Shown here one piece after another: positions 50,201-64,000 of a DNA stretch of 64,000 nt. Each line of letters begins with the position of its first letter. Positions within the stretch are counted from its first letter, which is position 1. The notes beneath the pieces are model-generated. The model was not told where the DNA came from. It searched no databases and worked only from the letters and a program-made list of their open reading frames with translations. This DNA is from Onchocerca lupi. Taxonomy: Eukaryota > Nematoda > Chromadorea > Rhabditida > Onchocercidae. The stretch is from the NCBI GenBank assembly GCA_028564675.1, contig JAOVVO010000221.1, positions 47,590-111,589 of the forward strand, written 5' to 3'. Made by a program: the position numbers and the translations under genes.

Positions 50201-53200
50201 ATAATATTGCATATTTTTCATGCTTAATATTATTGAAACTTTCAGGTCGTGCAATCGCAACTTAATACAGATGTGCATAATTTACAAGATGAAATGCAAC
50301 GCAAGAATCAAGAAGTTGAGAAGGCTCAAGATGAATCAAAAAGGCTTCGTTTAATTATGAACAAGGAGAAGATCCAATTAGAAAGTAAAATTGAGGAATT
50401 GCAGCGTGATTTACAGATGAAATCAGCTGCACTGCAAAGTTTGATGCTTGCCAAACAAGTAATTGATTTGTTTTATTATGAACAATATCTCCTTTATATA
50501 TTTGATTTTCAAGATTCTGAATCTCTTCTATTCAATATGCTTCGTCACTTTCTTCTTGATTTCGATCACGAATGTAATCTTTTCAGGATATCACAATAAG
50601 TGAAGCAGATTCAGCAATGATAACTCGATTAACAGTGGAAAATGAGGAATTACGGGATCAAATTGATGAAATGGAGAATGAGGTCAAGAGACGTGTTTCC
50701 GAAATTGAGGAGATGAAGTCAGAAAATGAGAAAGTAAGTATTACTTTATGAATATTAAAATTTTTGCAACAAATTCTGGTTATTAAACGATTGTATTTAG
50801 CTGAAAATTTTTGGAGCCTTTCATTATTAGGTTAATATTTTGCTCAATTTTTGACAGATTTTTTATTTTAGTCTTAAAACTTGTGTTTTTAAAAGATTTG
50901 TAAAAATATGGAAAAATTCTTACCTTACAATATTTCTTTTTCATTTGATTTAGAAACTTAAAAATCTTGAAAGCGAATTGAATTCCATGCGGGAAAACGC
51001 AAAAGAGAACAAAGCGAAATTGTCCAAACAGAATTATGTAAATTTATTGATTTCTTTTAACCTTTACATTTCTGCCGATTTAGTTTTATAAAATTTATTG
51101 TTAATAAATTTGACATAAAATTTATTGTTAGTACTTCTTTAATCTGAAAATATTCATTTTCTTTTGTAGTTCAATATTTTAAGATAAGTTGAAATTTCTG
51201 AAATTTAGGAAATTGAAAAGTTGCAAAGTGAATTGAATTCCGTACAACAAAATATGGAGAAGAGAGAAGCCGAATTGTCGTTTGTGCGAAAAAATGTAAG
51301 CAAGCTTCAATCTAGCTTAAAACTTTTACAGTTTGATTCAAGTTCAGAAAAGATTTGAATGGTTCCATTAGATTGTGCTACAGTAAAAAGTTTACTTTGC
51401 GGCCTCTTTTTCAAGATACTCAAGAATGTTTTCTGAAAATAAGTAAAATTATAAGTTAGAAAGGCATATCCTCCTAAATTTTTTCAGTATTCATTGGAAT
51501 AAATAATTTCAGGAAACATATGAAATATCACAGCTTCGAGAGGCACTGGAGAAACATAAATTAGATGCGGAAGAAATGAGTAAACAATTGGAGGAAAGCC
51601 AAAAAAATTTGATGGAATGTGAAGAAAAGTATGTTTTGAACATTTTAATGCTAGATCCATGTTTTATAACATATTGCTTATAATATCCAAGTTTTTCTCC
51701 ATATTTATTACTCGTAAAATTGTATGATTTTCTGAGTTTTCGGATGTTTCTTGTGCGGAAAATTTGATACCTTTTAGTTTTGTTTTCCCATTCTGAACTT
51801 AATATTCATGAGATTGAATAAATGAAACAAAAAAAGAAAAAAGAGAGGATGAAATAAGACAATTGAAAGTGATGAGATGTAGAAGAAATAGAAATGGAAA
51901 AATTATTTTTAATATATATTACTTGAATTTATCTTAATTTCTCATATTTGAATCCCAAATCTGAAATAGGAATTAAAAATCAGTCTTCTCATGTCATTTT
52001 TGCAGATGATTATCACCATCACTACTGTTGATTTATTGTATTTTTTAAAATATCACATCATTACTTTTACTATTTATTTACATTTGTAGCCTTCAGCGAT
52101 ATTTCTCCTTACCGAATAAACAAATAATTATTGAGGATATGAATATCTTAATTAAGTCTAATTTGGACATGACCATGTTAATAATAATAATAGTAAGATC
52201 AGTGGATCCGTATCATTTTTTTTCTTCAAAATTACGTTAAAAAAAATACCGTTATTATCGTATTACTGATAGATTGTGGTAATTCTTAATTTTTCTTACT
52301 GTTGGGCTCATTTTAATCTTGCTATTTCTGCAGACTAATATCACTAATCCTCAGTGTTATATTTTTTATAATTTTGTAAATAAATGACATAACTTTCCTA
52401 AATTCTTATGTATAACATTTTTCTTAATTTAGATGCGATGCTTTGAAAAAAAATTCTGAAGCAAAACTCAAACAAGAAAGTAACACTTTGGCAGATGTTA
52501 GAGAGAAATTTGAAGAAGAAATAAGACAACAGAAAATGAGATTTAATGTGAGTTTTTATATGTTCTGATTTTTTTAAATTATTGATAATAATTTTATTTT
52601 ATTGTCTATACTATTGTACTTGTAAATATACTGTTAATTAGAAAAATTAGTAAATTTAATACCGATTTAACATAGTTAAACTACTCTTTCTATATGAATA
52701 TGTGTTCTTCCATATAATGGGAACAGAAATTAGGGATTTTTGTTTTTCCCGAATAGTGAAACAAAGTTTTATTGGAATTTGGATTTTTTTTTTCTTGACT
52801 TCCATAATAGAAGCAGTTAATTTTCGTAATTGATTTAAAAACTTGCAAAGGTTTTTTACTAGATTTTTTACTTTTTATAAATAATGTACAAATAACTGAG
52901 ACTAGTAGGAAGAATAGTTCATATGGAAGTAACTAAGCTTTGTTTGTTTTATTTCAGGATTTGAAGCAAAGTTTAAAAATGGAGGAAATGCGGACACAAG
53001 AAGCAGAACAGGAAGCGAAAAATTATCAGATAAAAATTACTGATCTGGAAGAAGAATTAAAAATTTTAAAAATGCAAACTGACCTACAGCGTAATACTGA
53101 TGAACAGGTAATGTTTGAAACTAAATTACATCTGTGGATTCACTTCCATCATTTTTCCACAAGAAGAGTTACATTAAATTCAGTTATACTTTTTCCTGAT

Positions 53201-56200
53201 TTTTTACTACGATTTCTAGAATAAAAAATTGATTGAATTCGAAAATTTCAAATTTCCGATGAATTCAAATTAGATTCACCTTTATGAATATTAGTAACAG
53301 TTGTGGCAAATTTAACGCAGAGTTCAACATATGGATTTAACACAAAAAGTTTAGTGCATGAATAATCAAGAAGAGAGAACAAAAAGCCTAGAAAAACTGA
53401 GTTTAGGATGGTAATGTCGGGGACTTTGATGAACAAGTGTACTGTTCAATAATTTATAATAATTCAGTTCAAAACTTCAAAAAGTAATCCAGTTCAAAAA
53501 GTTGCAAAGTTGCAAAACTCATTTCAGATACGATTGCTGCGCGAAGAATTGAAGCAAGCAAAACATAAAATAGCTGCTCAGGCTGCAGATCTGGAAAAAG
53601 CTGAAACAGATGCTGATGTAAGTAGATGAACTTTCTTCATCAATCATTTGATTTAACTCTTGTTCATAAGTTTTTAGTACTTTATGTAAAATCCCATTTT
53701 TTTTTTTGTTTTTGCTTTTGAAATTTTAGCCCTATTTCATGTTTCCTTTTTTTTTTTCAAATTCAATCAGAAACTCTGGATTTATTAAATATATCTTGCA
53801 GGCGTAATGATAAGTTTTCAAGATGAGCTGGATTGGACGTATCTTCATACATTGAAGAACAATGAGATAGTAGTAATATCTTCAAAACTTATTTTTAGGA
53901 AGCAGAACGTTCAACTCGGGAAACTATTGATGAACTGGAGGAAGAAGTTCGTTCTCTTCAAGAAAAATTGAAAATTGTAGAAATTGGTGAAGAGAATCAA
54001 AGCAAACGTCTATTATTGGCTGAAGAAGAAATGATAAAGAGCCAAAAAATTAGGTAAAAGTTATTAAATATCGAAACAAATTTTGTTTACTAAATATTAC
54101 AGTTTATTACTGAACTATTTACTAACAAAATTTCTTCCTGATCTTCACTTGTATTATCTATGTTTTTGAATTCAGCGAAAAATACGAAAAAAAATGTGAA
54201 ATGCTGGCAAAAGACCTTGAGGAAGTTCGTGGTGCCTTAGCCGACGCTAATGCAATCCTAGAAAAATTCAAAGCCGAAAACGAGAAATTATCGGCAAAAG
54301 CAAGCTTAGAAGATGAAGTGCTCACTTTAGCTACCTCATTACAATCAGCTCGTGATGAGATCAGGTTTGTTAAATTTCCCAATTTTTAGCATTTTCAGGT
54401 CGATGCACTCTAACTTTTAAAGTTTCACATAGAATTCTGAACACTGAAATAGCTAGAATTAGATTTATCTATTGAACGGAAATTTTAAATTGATTAAAGG
54501 AGGAAAGATTTGCAGAGTTATGATATCATTGATTTTACAATCTATTTGAACACTTATGATACTATAAGAACGATTAGTGGAATAAATATTTAAATATTTT
54601 AATAGTTAATTATAATCTTGACATTTCTAATCAATTTCAAATAAATTTAGTGCAAAACATGATGAAATCGCAAAACTCCGGAAGGAATTGCGTGAAGCAC
54701 ATGAAGAAAATAAGCATTTATTGATGGATATTGATGTACAAACTCAAACACTACAACAGGATGTTCAATTGGCTCGATCTGAATGCGATGAAGTGAAAAA
54801 AGAAATGGAAAAATGTAAGGTAAACAATAATTTCAATTAAAATTTTTTTTAATTTTTGTTTTTGTTTTTTTTTTTTTTTTTTTGAAATTAAACAACTGAT
54901 TTTTCTGATCAGAGTAAAATATACGTATACTTATTAGGAATGAATAAGAAACGAATTTCAAAAATTGTCGATGGAAGGATTTTCGGCATGTTGTAAATAA
55001 TGATTTGTTTCGTATTAATTTTTAATAGTTTTGGAGTACCGGAATTCGGAAATTGTAATCATTTGAATTGAAAATTGAACCTTTTCTGCGCCTTTTTTTA
55101 TGCTCTTTGGTTATTTTTGAAAAAGAATCATTCTGCTATTAATTGAATTTGCAAAATGCTTAAATTATTTTTGTTTCTAGAATGATAAAATTGCACAACA
55201 ACAGAAGGATGACCTCATTTTGGCTGGACTTAGAAATGAAGTTTCGAAACTTGAAGAAAAAATGATTGAAAAGGTAGTGAAAAAATGTATTAATTTATAA
55301 ATTCGAAAATTTTTTTGCGTTTATTCCAAAAAAATATTTTGGTATTTAATTTTTAGTAAATAATAAACAGGTTAAGATATCAGGAAAACTTTTTTACATT
55401 ATTGTAATTTATTCATTTTTCTAAATTTAAAAAATTCCATGTCATTTTTTCATTTACAGGAAAAAGTGTTCGCATCGATGCGAAGTGATTTGGAATTGAA
55501 ACATCAGAAAATGTTGCTTGAAGTGAAGCAACAATATGAGCAACAGATTGTTGAACTAAATAAAGAAATGGAAGAACTGAAAGCTTCTGAAAACGGAAAA
55601 ATTGATGAAGTAAGTTGACAATTTTAAAAAATCAAATCATAATTATAAAAGTTTTAGATGTAAATATTAAGCCAAAGAAAATGAATTGAGAGACGGTATT
55701 TTTATAAAAAAAATTCTGTGAAGAATACGAAAAAGTTATTACTTTGTTCCAGGTTGATTACGTTGTTTCTAATTTTTTCCAATATTTCCAAAAAAAAAAA
55801 AAAAAAATTTTTTTTTCGCTTTTAATCAGCTCATTTTTTTTAGATAATACAGACACAAATTTGTTTGTAAAATAATCAGTTGTTATTAATGGATTCTCTC
55901 ATTTTCTTGATATGTTTATAATAAGTAAATTATTTGTATAATATAAATGCGGTGATCTTTTGTGTATCAAATAATTCATAATTCTTTCAAAGATATGAGA
56001 ATTAATTCCTTTTTCCATGATTTTTATTTAGAATTATTTTACTAATTTAAAATTTTGTTTCTTACTTTCTAGCTGAATGCTGTAATGACGAATCTGAGAA
56101 AGGAATTAGCTATCAAGAGCGGCAATATTGCATCTTTCAGAAATGATCAATTTCATGAATTAGGAAGCAAAGAAACACAAAATTTGGATTTAAGTCCAAG

Positions 56201-59200
56201 ATCTGATTTCGAGGAGAAATTGGCTACTTTAAAAGAATGCATAGCTGATGTACTTGAGGAAAAATTATCACTCGAGCAAAATGATTTTCAGCAAATAATG
56301 ATCAGTAAAGCTACACAAACAGATGAAGTGATAGAAGAAGGAAGACATATCATTTCCGTAAATAATGATGATGAAGAAGAAGAAGCACTAAAATGTATTG
56401 ATAAAAATGTTCTATTGTTGAAGCAAGAAATTGATAATTTCGATTATAATCATGCAGATAGGAATTATAGTACCAATAGTGGTCAAATTTGGAAATCCAA
56501 ATCAAGTAGTGAAGTTTGGAATTTGAGAGCAGAGTTAGCTTTTCTGAAAAAACAAGTAAAAGACGAAGAAATGGATAGAAAATGCCTTCAGAATCATATC
56601 CAAATGCTCCAAGCTACCATTGAGGAAAATGAAGAAATTTTAAATTCGATAAAGGAAAAAGAAAGGAATACAGAAGCTGATAATCGTGATTTCGAGAAAC
56701 ATTTGAATCCATTTGTGGAACAAATTGAAAAATTGAAAATGGAATTAGAAAGTGTTCGAGAATATGGTGAGCAATATAAACGAGAAGTAGCAGAAAGAGA
56801 TTTGGATATTGCTAGTCTGAAGAAAGATATTGAAAATTTAACAAATGAAATAATCTCATCCAAGACATGTGTTGATGAAAATAGTCGTTTGGAAGAACGA
56901 AATCGATTGATCGAATTTGAAAATAAAAACCTTCTCGACGAATGTTCATCGCTGAAAGCAAAATTGACAAAATTACAAAATCAACTTATTGAAGTAGAAA
57001 ATGGAAATGTTACGAAGCATATTGATGAAGTGACAAATCTTAATCAGCAGCTAGATAAAGCTCGTCAAGCTTGTGAATTATCCGGTGCAGAAATGGATCG
57101 TTTACGAGAGCAATCGGAGAATTTATCAAAAGAAGTGAATCATTTGCGAAATTTCCTGAATATCGCAAATACGGAAAAAGAGCAATTGAAAACAGAAGCA
57201 GCCGAACGATTGAAAGAAATGGAACAGTTATTACGGTAATTATAATAAAACTTCCTTTTGATATTCATAATATTTTTCAAAAATCGATCGTTTGATAAAT
57301 TTTTTCGATCGATTACAATCGGTTGTTTGAGAAAAGCACTGATTTATTCTTGTATTACCACAATTTTCAATTTGCTAAAAATATTTTTGATTTATTAATT
57401 TTGTTTATTTGAAATATTTTTATTGCATAAAAGGTGGATTATATGCTTTTGCCTCTAACTTATTTTAACTTACTGCTTTTTTATACTTACTTTTTAACAG
57501 TACTGATAATGCAATTTTAATAATATTTCATTGTAATAGTTGCATTTTGGATGTTATTTATTTTTGTTTTTCTTGTTCTGGAATTCTTCTTTACAACTTA
57601 TATCACTTAAAATTTGGATTGATTAAAATTTTCACAGAATTAACAGAACTCTAATCTTTGCTTCACATTTAATTTATTAAAATTGAAAATCAATGGATTC
57701 AATAACTTTTCTGTCTATCACATAAATGTTAACATGTTATCTGTTATTAATTTCTATTAATTTTATTGATTTCTCAGTCAGTACAAGTGATATTTGTCGT
57801 ACTTTATTTATTCATTCATCGGCATGATATTTGTTACATGTTGCCAATCTCATCATTTTAACTTGCCTAATTACAGAGCTTATTATTTGACGGAAAATCT
57901 TTCAAAAGTTTAAAGTTCAAATCATAATCAATTTTTTTTTTTTTTTTTTTGAAGCTTTAGAGCTTTACCTGACGCTTCGCTATCGCTAACTTTTTCTGTC
58001 TCCTATGTGTTACTTCATACTTGCAAATTTTTAATTGACTTTAAATTTAAATCTTTCAGAGATACTTTTCTTCCAAAGAATAGCTTTATCATTGGTATAT
58101 TATACAATAGGATATTCTTTTGCTGGAGAAAGGAAAAAACTTTTTCCTTTTTTTTTTCGTAACAAAGAAAACTTATATTTTGAATTAATGAAAGAAATTT
58201 ATTTGAATTAGGTTTTTTTTATTTTATTTTACAGTGAACGAATGGAATTAGAAGTAACACGGAAACAGCTAGATGAAGCGATAGCGAAAGGTGAGCGTCA
58301 AGCTCAAGAATTATCAAAATTAAAAAGTCAAAATAAAGGTGATGATGAAGGCTTGGAAAGAGATCGGCAACAAGAACTTCATAATTTACATCAACAAATT
58401 CAGACCATCGAGGTCTGGTGATAGCTTTTTAGATTTTAATATTTGTTCAGAAATATTTTTAATTTTTTATGTCTTAAAAAGTATATAATATTATCTTTAT
58501 TTTCGTAATATCATTTTTTCTTGCGACCAGGTACATCTCTCTCTCTCTCTCTCTGCGATAACTGCAAAAAATTGGAAATGGATATTAAATATTGATTTCA
58601 TATTTATGAAGCGTAATCTTCAAACATTAAAAAGCATATTTAAATCATTGAAACTTTAAAGTGAAGTATATTTATGGATATTGTTGTTCGGAATTAAGTA
58701 TTTGTGAATCAAGTATCTGAATACTGGTTATTATGAAGAATTTTTTTTTTCAGGAAAAGTGGGAATTGAAATGTAAGAAGAGTGAAACAAATGCACAAGC
58801 TGCTAGAAAAGAACTTGAAAAACTAACTAAAACAAATGAAACATTCATGGAAGATATCGAAAGACTCACAAATGAATTGGGAATTGAACGAAAACGAATC
58901 ATTGATTTAGGTTTCCTTATAGAATTTAATGATTATTAGAATATTTATTTGATTATATTGATTTAACGATTAAAGTATAGATTTAATTTAAAAAAGACCA
59001 TTTTTTTTTAATCATTTAAGATATCCAGGAAATCTCATAAATCCTTATTCTTTAACATCCTTTTTCTATTTAGGAATCATTAGTGGAAGTTTCTTCAGTT
59101 TTCAATCTTTAATATTTACTTTTCACAAGGAATAAGATTTATCGGATATTAAATTTGAATCAAATTCAAATTTGCCTGTATAGTACAGGGAAATTAACTT

Positions 59201-61167
59201 TTTTTTTCTTGTTTCAATTCAAATTTCAGGTGTCGAAAAAATGCGTCTTTTAAGTGAAATTGAAGAACTCAGAAATGAATTTGATGAATTCAAGATGAAA
59301 AATGTCCAAGAAGAGGATTCAGCGGAAGTGAAAAAAAAGGTGAAGGCTTAAGAAGGCAGATTTCGAAAATCTTTCTTTCACTTAGTATTTAAATAAATGC
59401 ATGTTATAATGGGCTGTTTTAATCAATATATATTTCATAGTATTTAAAAATAGGTTAATGACAATGCAGAGAGTATTGGTTATAAGAATTGTATAGATAC
59501 TTTGAAGAATACTTGTAATCTAATTATGTTCGAAAAGAAATGCATACAAATAATTTCAAAAAAGCAATTCATTATCTCCTAGAAGTTATAGAATTATTTG
59601 CAACTCTTTTTTTTTTCAATCATACAATAACTTGCTCTTTCATTAATTGAAGAACTTTTCGGAATTATTACGCAATTTATTGATGTAGAAATGGATAATT
59701 TTGATTGAAATATTTCAGTTAAGCGAATTAATAGCCGAGAATGCACACCTGGCAGGTGAACTTCTGAGAAAACAAAATCTGGAGAATAAAGAACTAAATA
59801 AGCGAGATCAGCAGATGGAGGAATTGTTGAAAAATGATGAACATTGGAAGCATAAAGAGAAATTATTACGAGAGGAAAATCAAGAGGAATTGAAAAAGGT
59901 TACGGAGAATTTCGAGAAACGATTGAAACAATGTAATGAAGAATGGACAATAAAGTCGAGTAAGCAAGTGGAAATATTAAAACGAGAAATGGACAAAATA
60001 AATGATGAAAATGAAGAATTACGAAACCAAAACGAAAGGTTAATTTGAAAAGTAAAACAAAAAAAAAGAAAAATGTTGGAAACAAAAGGGCATATTGGAA
60101 GTTTTTGCATATTTTATTAAGATCTATTATTCATTTGAGATATCCCATTATTTTCTCAGTAGTAACGCGATTGTTAGTTAAAATGTCATTTTCTAACCTC
60201 TAGAAGATCTGAGTAATTATGTATGAAATTAATTTAAAACCGTTGTCTAATTGGAAGAATCTATAAAAGTTTACATAACTATCAAATGTAAATCTTAACC
60301 AAAAAATACAAAAAAAAAGAAAAAATCAGGATGTAAACCTAAACTGTTTTACAAACTTTTTGTAAACCTTATAGGGAAATACTTTTTGAATACTCCAGAA
60401 TTTCATGCTTATATGTTTAATTGTTAGGAATCATAAGTTCTCTTTGCTTAAGATATCTTTCAATTTCAGGATTCGAAAAGAAATGAATGAGATGCAACAA
60501 GAAATGAAAAAAAGTAAGCAAATATTGGAAGAATCGAATATTGCAGAAAAGTTAGAGGATTCCGAGAATAATTTGTCCAGGTTGTAAGATTTTGTATCTT
60601 TATCTTTTTTTTTTTTTCCTAGAAGTATATTTTAGAATTTCAGTGAATCGAGATGTTACTTGAAAATATTTCATTTTTCTCTAAAATCCCTATATTCTGT
60701 TCAGGGTGAAATTATTAAGCAAATGATAGCATCGTTTGAAAATTTCTCGTTCATTTAATGACTGTCTTAAAATTATTTTATGTTTCAAATGCAAAAATGC
60801 AACTTTTTAGGTTGGAAGTAGTAGAGAACACTCCCACACCACCACCTCGTAAAAGGACTGGAAGTGAAATAACCACTGATGGAACGTTGCATATATCGTT
60901 AATGGAAGAAAATAAGAAATTGAAAAAAGATGTCGAAATGTAAGTCTTTAAATGTTTTAGTGTGCTAAATCATTTTCAAATTAATGATTTAAATTTCTAT
61001 GAAAGTAAACTTCTAAAATTTCCTAGATCAAGGTAGTGGATTATAATATTAAAAGATCTATTGCCTGCGAAATTAGCAGAGAGTATCCTTATCTTCCATC
61101 GTCAACAAATTCTCATTATGCTTATGATGTTACTAGGACTGAATTATATATCGAAGTAGTTTTTTAG
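47280..61167 (+). CDS. Very long coiled-coil protein (about 1,450 aa)
   Basis: ATG at 47338 in an exon 47280-47361. Coding exons: 47338-47361, 48628-48698, 49286-49421, 49701-49817, 50246-50458, 50587-50733, 50954-51037, 51209-51295, 51513-51628, 52433-52547, 52958-53107, 53528-53617, 53899-54053, 54176-54364, 54651-54819, 55181-55273, 55460-55609, 56073-57235, 58235-58412, 58754-58910, 59230-59339, 59719-60038, 60470-60580, 60811-60939. A possible terminal exon is 61080-61167 (TAG). All phases match; with that exon the total is 1,454 codons. Nearly the whole product is heptad-like Glu/Lys/Leu/Gln sequence, so it is a rod-like scaffold (centrosome, cilium, Golgi or cortex cannot be separated). 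It has KATQT (56307-56321) and VQTQT (54736-54750), fitting LC8-binding motifs, and PTPPPRKR near the C terminus. A LIN-5-interacting LFI-1-like identity is only a guess. Confidence 0.7.
58535..58554. repeat. (CT)n microsatellite in an intron
   Basis: A short pure CT tract in the intron between exons 58235-58412 and 58754-58910. Confidence 0.9.
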
Positions 61168-63963
61168 ATCTATCTACTTTCGGACATTTTAGATTCCGTT
61201 CCATTATTTTTACATATTTATCATGAATATTATACTTTGGAATCGAAATTTGTTGATAGATTAGTAAAATACTTATATTTCACATTATTGAATCTAACAT
61301 TTCTGTTCTAAATTAATTTTTCAATTTTCATTTTTACATCTTGATTTAGTTTAATTTTTTTTTTTTTATAAACTACTTCCTATTTGAGATTATATTTATG
61401 ATTTAAATTTAGTTTCAATTTTTTGATATAGTTTCTTCCCATGCATGATTAGAAAGGTTTGACCCCTGAACCACAGGTGTTTTCTGACTTCTTGTTTATT
61501 CATGCATTCATTTGTCTGTATCTTCTCAAATGAAGTATGTTTACATAACATATTATCCTTCTCCAACCGCTTTCCCAAAATATATTAGAGTTCACGTTTC
61601 AGCGAAATATCTTTTTTACCTTTTTTTTTTTTCCTTTTTTCTCTTCTCCTCCGGGCAAGTTATCATTACAAATAAAAGTAAGCATAAAAATATATGAATT
61701 ATAAATCTAGATATTTCTCAAAATTCATAGAAATGATCAGAGTAATGAAGGTTTTCCTCAATTGAGTTAAGCGAGAATCTGAGCAAAATTGAAGATTCTG
61801 AAAGAAATTTCTATTAAATACAAAAAAGTTTGTTCTTTTTTTTTTAATATTTATCTTGAATATATCAAATTAATAAGTGATAAAAGTCAATAGTTTATTT
61901 TATCCTCATTTAATTGATAAGCTGATTAAAAAAAAATAACGAATAAACAAATTTGATGGTTTGATTTTTACACCTTTGATGCTATCTATAATCAATCAAA
62001 TAACGGAAATCGAAGCATCTGCTCATAAATCTGAATAGATATAAATCTAATGACAATTTTGATGATTCTTAACAGTTTTTTCTGTCTTTTTTCTGATCTT
62101 CTGCTGATTTAGATCGGATTTAGCTTGAGATAATAGAAAAATATTAACTTGAATAATACATTACACTTTCTATAGATAAATTGTCCATTAATGGCTTATT
62201 AATGAAGTGATTGGAACGTTTGCTGATTACGTAACGCTAAGTTTTACGTAATATAATTTAGACAAGATAAGAAAAGTAATAGAGAATTTTGTTCCAACTA
62301 ACGGAAATGTATTGAGAAATTGTGTAATTTAAATGAAAGAAAAAAAAAGCTCCCAAAAAAATTGGTTATTTTAACTTTTTCACCTAATAGATCTTTTAGT
62401 TTTTAGTTGCGCTAATCTAGTTTCTTTTTTTTTTACGAAGAAACATTTAAGTTTTAAAAAACATCACTTTATGGAAAATTTTTCTTTGTCAAAAAATTTT
62501 GTTGAAAAAAATTCAAATAAAAGAATAAATTTTCATTACCAAAAATTTTTATACTTCATTTTAAAACAAATGAAATTGCTTAAATTATTTAATTGATTCA
62601 TCTTGTTTAAAAAAGAGAAAAAAAGAAAGTAAATGTGATCTTTTTTTATTGAGCAATTGTACTATTCCAAATGAAAAAAAAAAAATGAAATATATTTAGA
62701 TTAAATTAAAAGTAAAAGATATTCCATAAATTATTATTTGATTATTAATTTATGTAAAAAATCGTAAAGTTTGATACTTAATTTCCTAAAAAACTGTTGT
62801 TTAAGTGTAAGTAATCTTTACAGTTTTGAATTTTTTGTTTTGAAAAATCTAAGAAGAATATTTTCGTATGGATTCCAATTTTCATTTCATTCTTGGCTGA
62901 ATCAGATGGATGAGGAAGTCGATTAGTATCTGACCTGATTTGTAGAAAATAAAAAGTAGCCAAGATAAAACGGTCCCCAATTTATAGTTATTACTTTGCA
63001 ATGAATTTATTAACATATACTTGACAAAGTACTCAAAAGTTCTGTTATCCAGGAATGGTACTACTACTACCAAGTAATAGTACCATGAAGATTTAAGAAG
63101 CGCAACTTTACTTAGATTTTCCATTTCGGTGCTTTCTTTAATGCGCAATCATTTAGTCGGATTATAAATATGTTCTATCTAAGATGGATTTCCGAGATTC
63201 TAAAATTACGTATTATACCACTTGTGGAACCATTATGAAAGTGGTCTACAGATTGTAAACAAATCTTACTGCAGAGCATTATTAATTCAAATATTTAAAT
63301 TAAATTTGCTAAAATTATTAGATTCGATGAAAGTCATCAAAGTCATACTTGAAAAAAATGATTACTCTGTTTGTATCGTATGCAGATGGAAATTTTTTAA
63401 AAATTTCGATTTAAACAAGGCGAGGGATTCTTAAAAGTAATGTATTTTATAAGTCATAAGTAATAAAATGATAAGTAAATATGATAATAAAGAAATATTC
63501 TTATCAATTTAATGAAGAGCAATTTCTATTAATCATTCACCTATGAATATCATAGTTTTTTAAATATATATTCTCATAATAAACATTCAAGTAATATATA
63601 ATTTCATAAGGTCTATGAAACTTTCTAAGATTTATTTTTTCTTACATAAATATATAAAGTCAAATTGATAGAATCTTTTCAAGGCGGTAATTATGCTAAT
63701 TTGATTTTTAATCGTTTACTATTATTTTACATATTTTCTCATAAAAAATGAAAGAAAAAAAGCAAAATCTCTATTCATACGAAGTTTCAAGTATCGTTTT
63801 AGGAAAAAATTAGTACATAATAAACAACAATACTTTATCTTTGTTGAAAGCACCACAGGAGGTCAACAAGAACAAGAGCGGAAAGATTTTAAATGATCCT
63901 TATGTGGAAATATGATAAGTTATTTTAAGAGTGGAAAATTGCTTTTTACGCTGAACTTTCGGC

Positions 63964-64000
<37 letters not shown>
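61168..64000. other. Downstream region, nothing firm identified
   Basis: AT-rich sequence with many A/T runs. Two alternative last exons for the coiled-coil gene can be imagined here. One starts after CGTATGCAG near 63386, the other after ACCACAG near 63860. Both have weak support. The window ends in a ~31-base T run. Confidence 0.4.

Noticed and set aside
54158..54382. Minus-strand ORF opposite a coiled-coil exon
   Set aside because: Antisense shadow of the heptad-coding exon 54176-54364. Ser/Phe-rich antisense frames are expected opposite Glu/Lys-rich coding sequence.
56594..56863. Minus-strand 89-codon ORF
   Set aside because: Antisense shadow of the 1,163-base exon of the long coiled-coil gene.
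63968..63998. Terminal T run as an end-of-contig or telomere-like signal
   Set aside because: Similar long T runs occur throughout the window, and no telomeric TTAGGC repeats are present.

Overview
This is AT-rich nuclear DNA from a nematode, most likely a filarial or other spirurid worm. The evidence is short exons split by introns with tight TTTCAG-type 3' splice sites, coding starts a few bases after a trans-splice-like acceptor, many long T/A runs, and nematode-type gene families. The exact species is inference. Six genes could be assembled by matching reading frame and intron phase across splice sites. All exon models are mine by eye and untested against RNA.

Layout: 0.87-2.2 kb holds a decayed LTR-retrotransposon pair. 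2.5-7.0 kb (+) is an ANKS3 orthologue (ankyrin repeats plus SAM). 8.5-9.4 kb is a nuclear copy of mitochondrial nad5 (numt), followed at once by a ~520-bp fold-back hairpin element. 12.7-16.7 kb (+) is an F-box/leucine-rich-repeat gene with one unresolved frame break. 17.4-20.7 kb is gene-poor, with tandem duplications and a UBA2 (SUMO E1) pseudogene relic. 21.0-22.3 kb (-) is the ribosome-biogenesis gene RRP15. 23.1-36.1 kb (+) is an unrecognised gene (~555 aa) with a coiled-coil tail, head-to-head with RRP15. 36.6-41.2 kb (-) is a two-domain globin whose second domain has lost the haem-binding histidine. 47.3-61.2 kb (+) is a very long coiled-coil protein (~1,450 aa) with putative dynein-light-chain (LC8) motifs. 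The rest is intergenic AT-rich sequence with microsatellites and local duplications.

The genes do not form a pathway. RRP15 works in 60S ribosome assembly. ANKS3 belongs to the ciliary nephronophthisis/INVS module in animals. The F-box protein would be an SCF ubiquitin-ligase receptor. The coiled-coil genes look structural (centrosome, cilium, Golgi or cortex scaffolds), but neither could be assigned to a named family. Their two transcription units could in principle be spliced into one ~1,970-aa product, because phases match across the 12-kb gap that contains the oppositely oriented globin gene.
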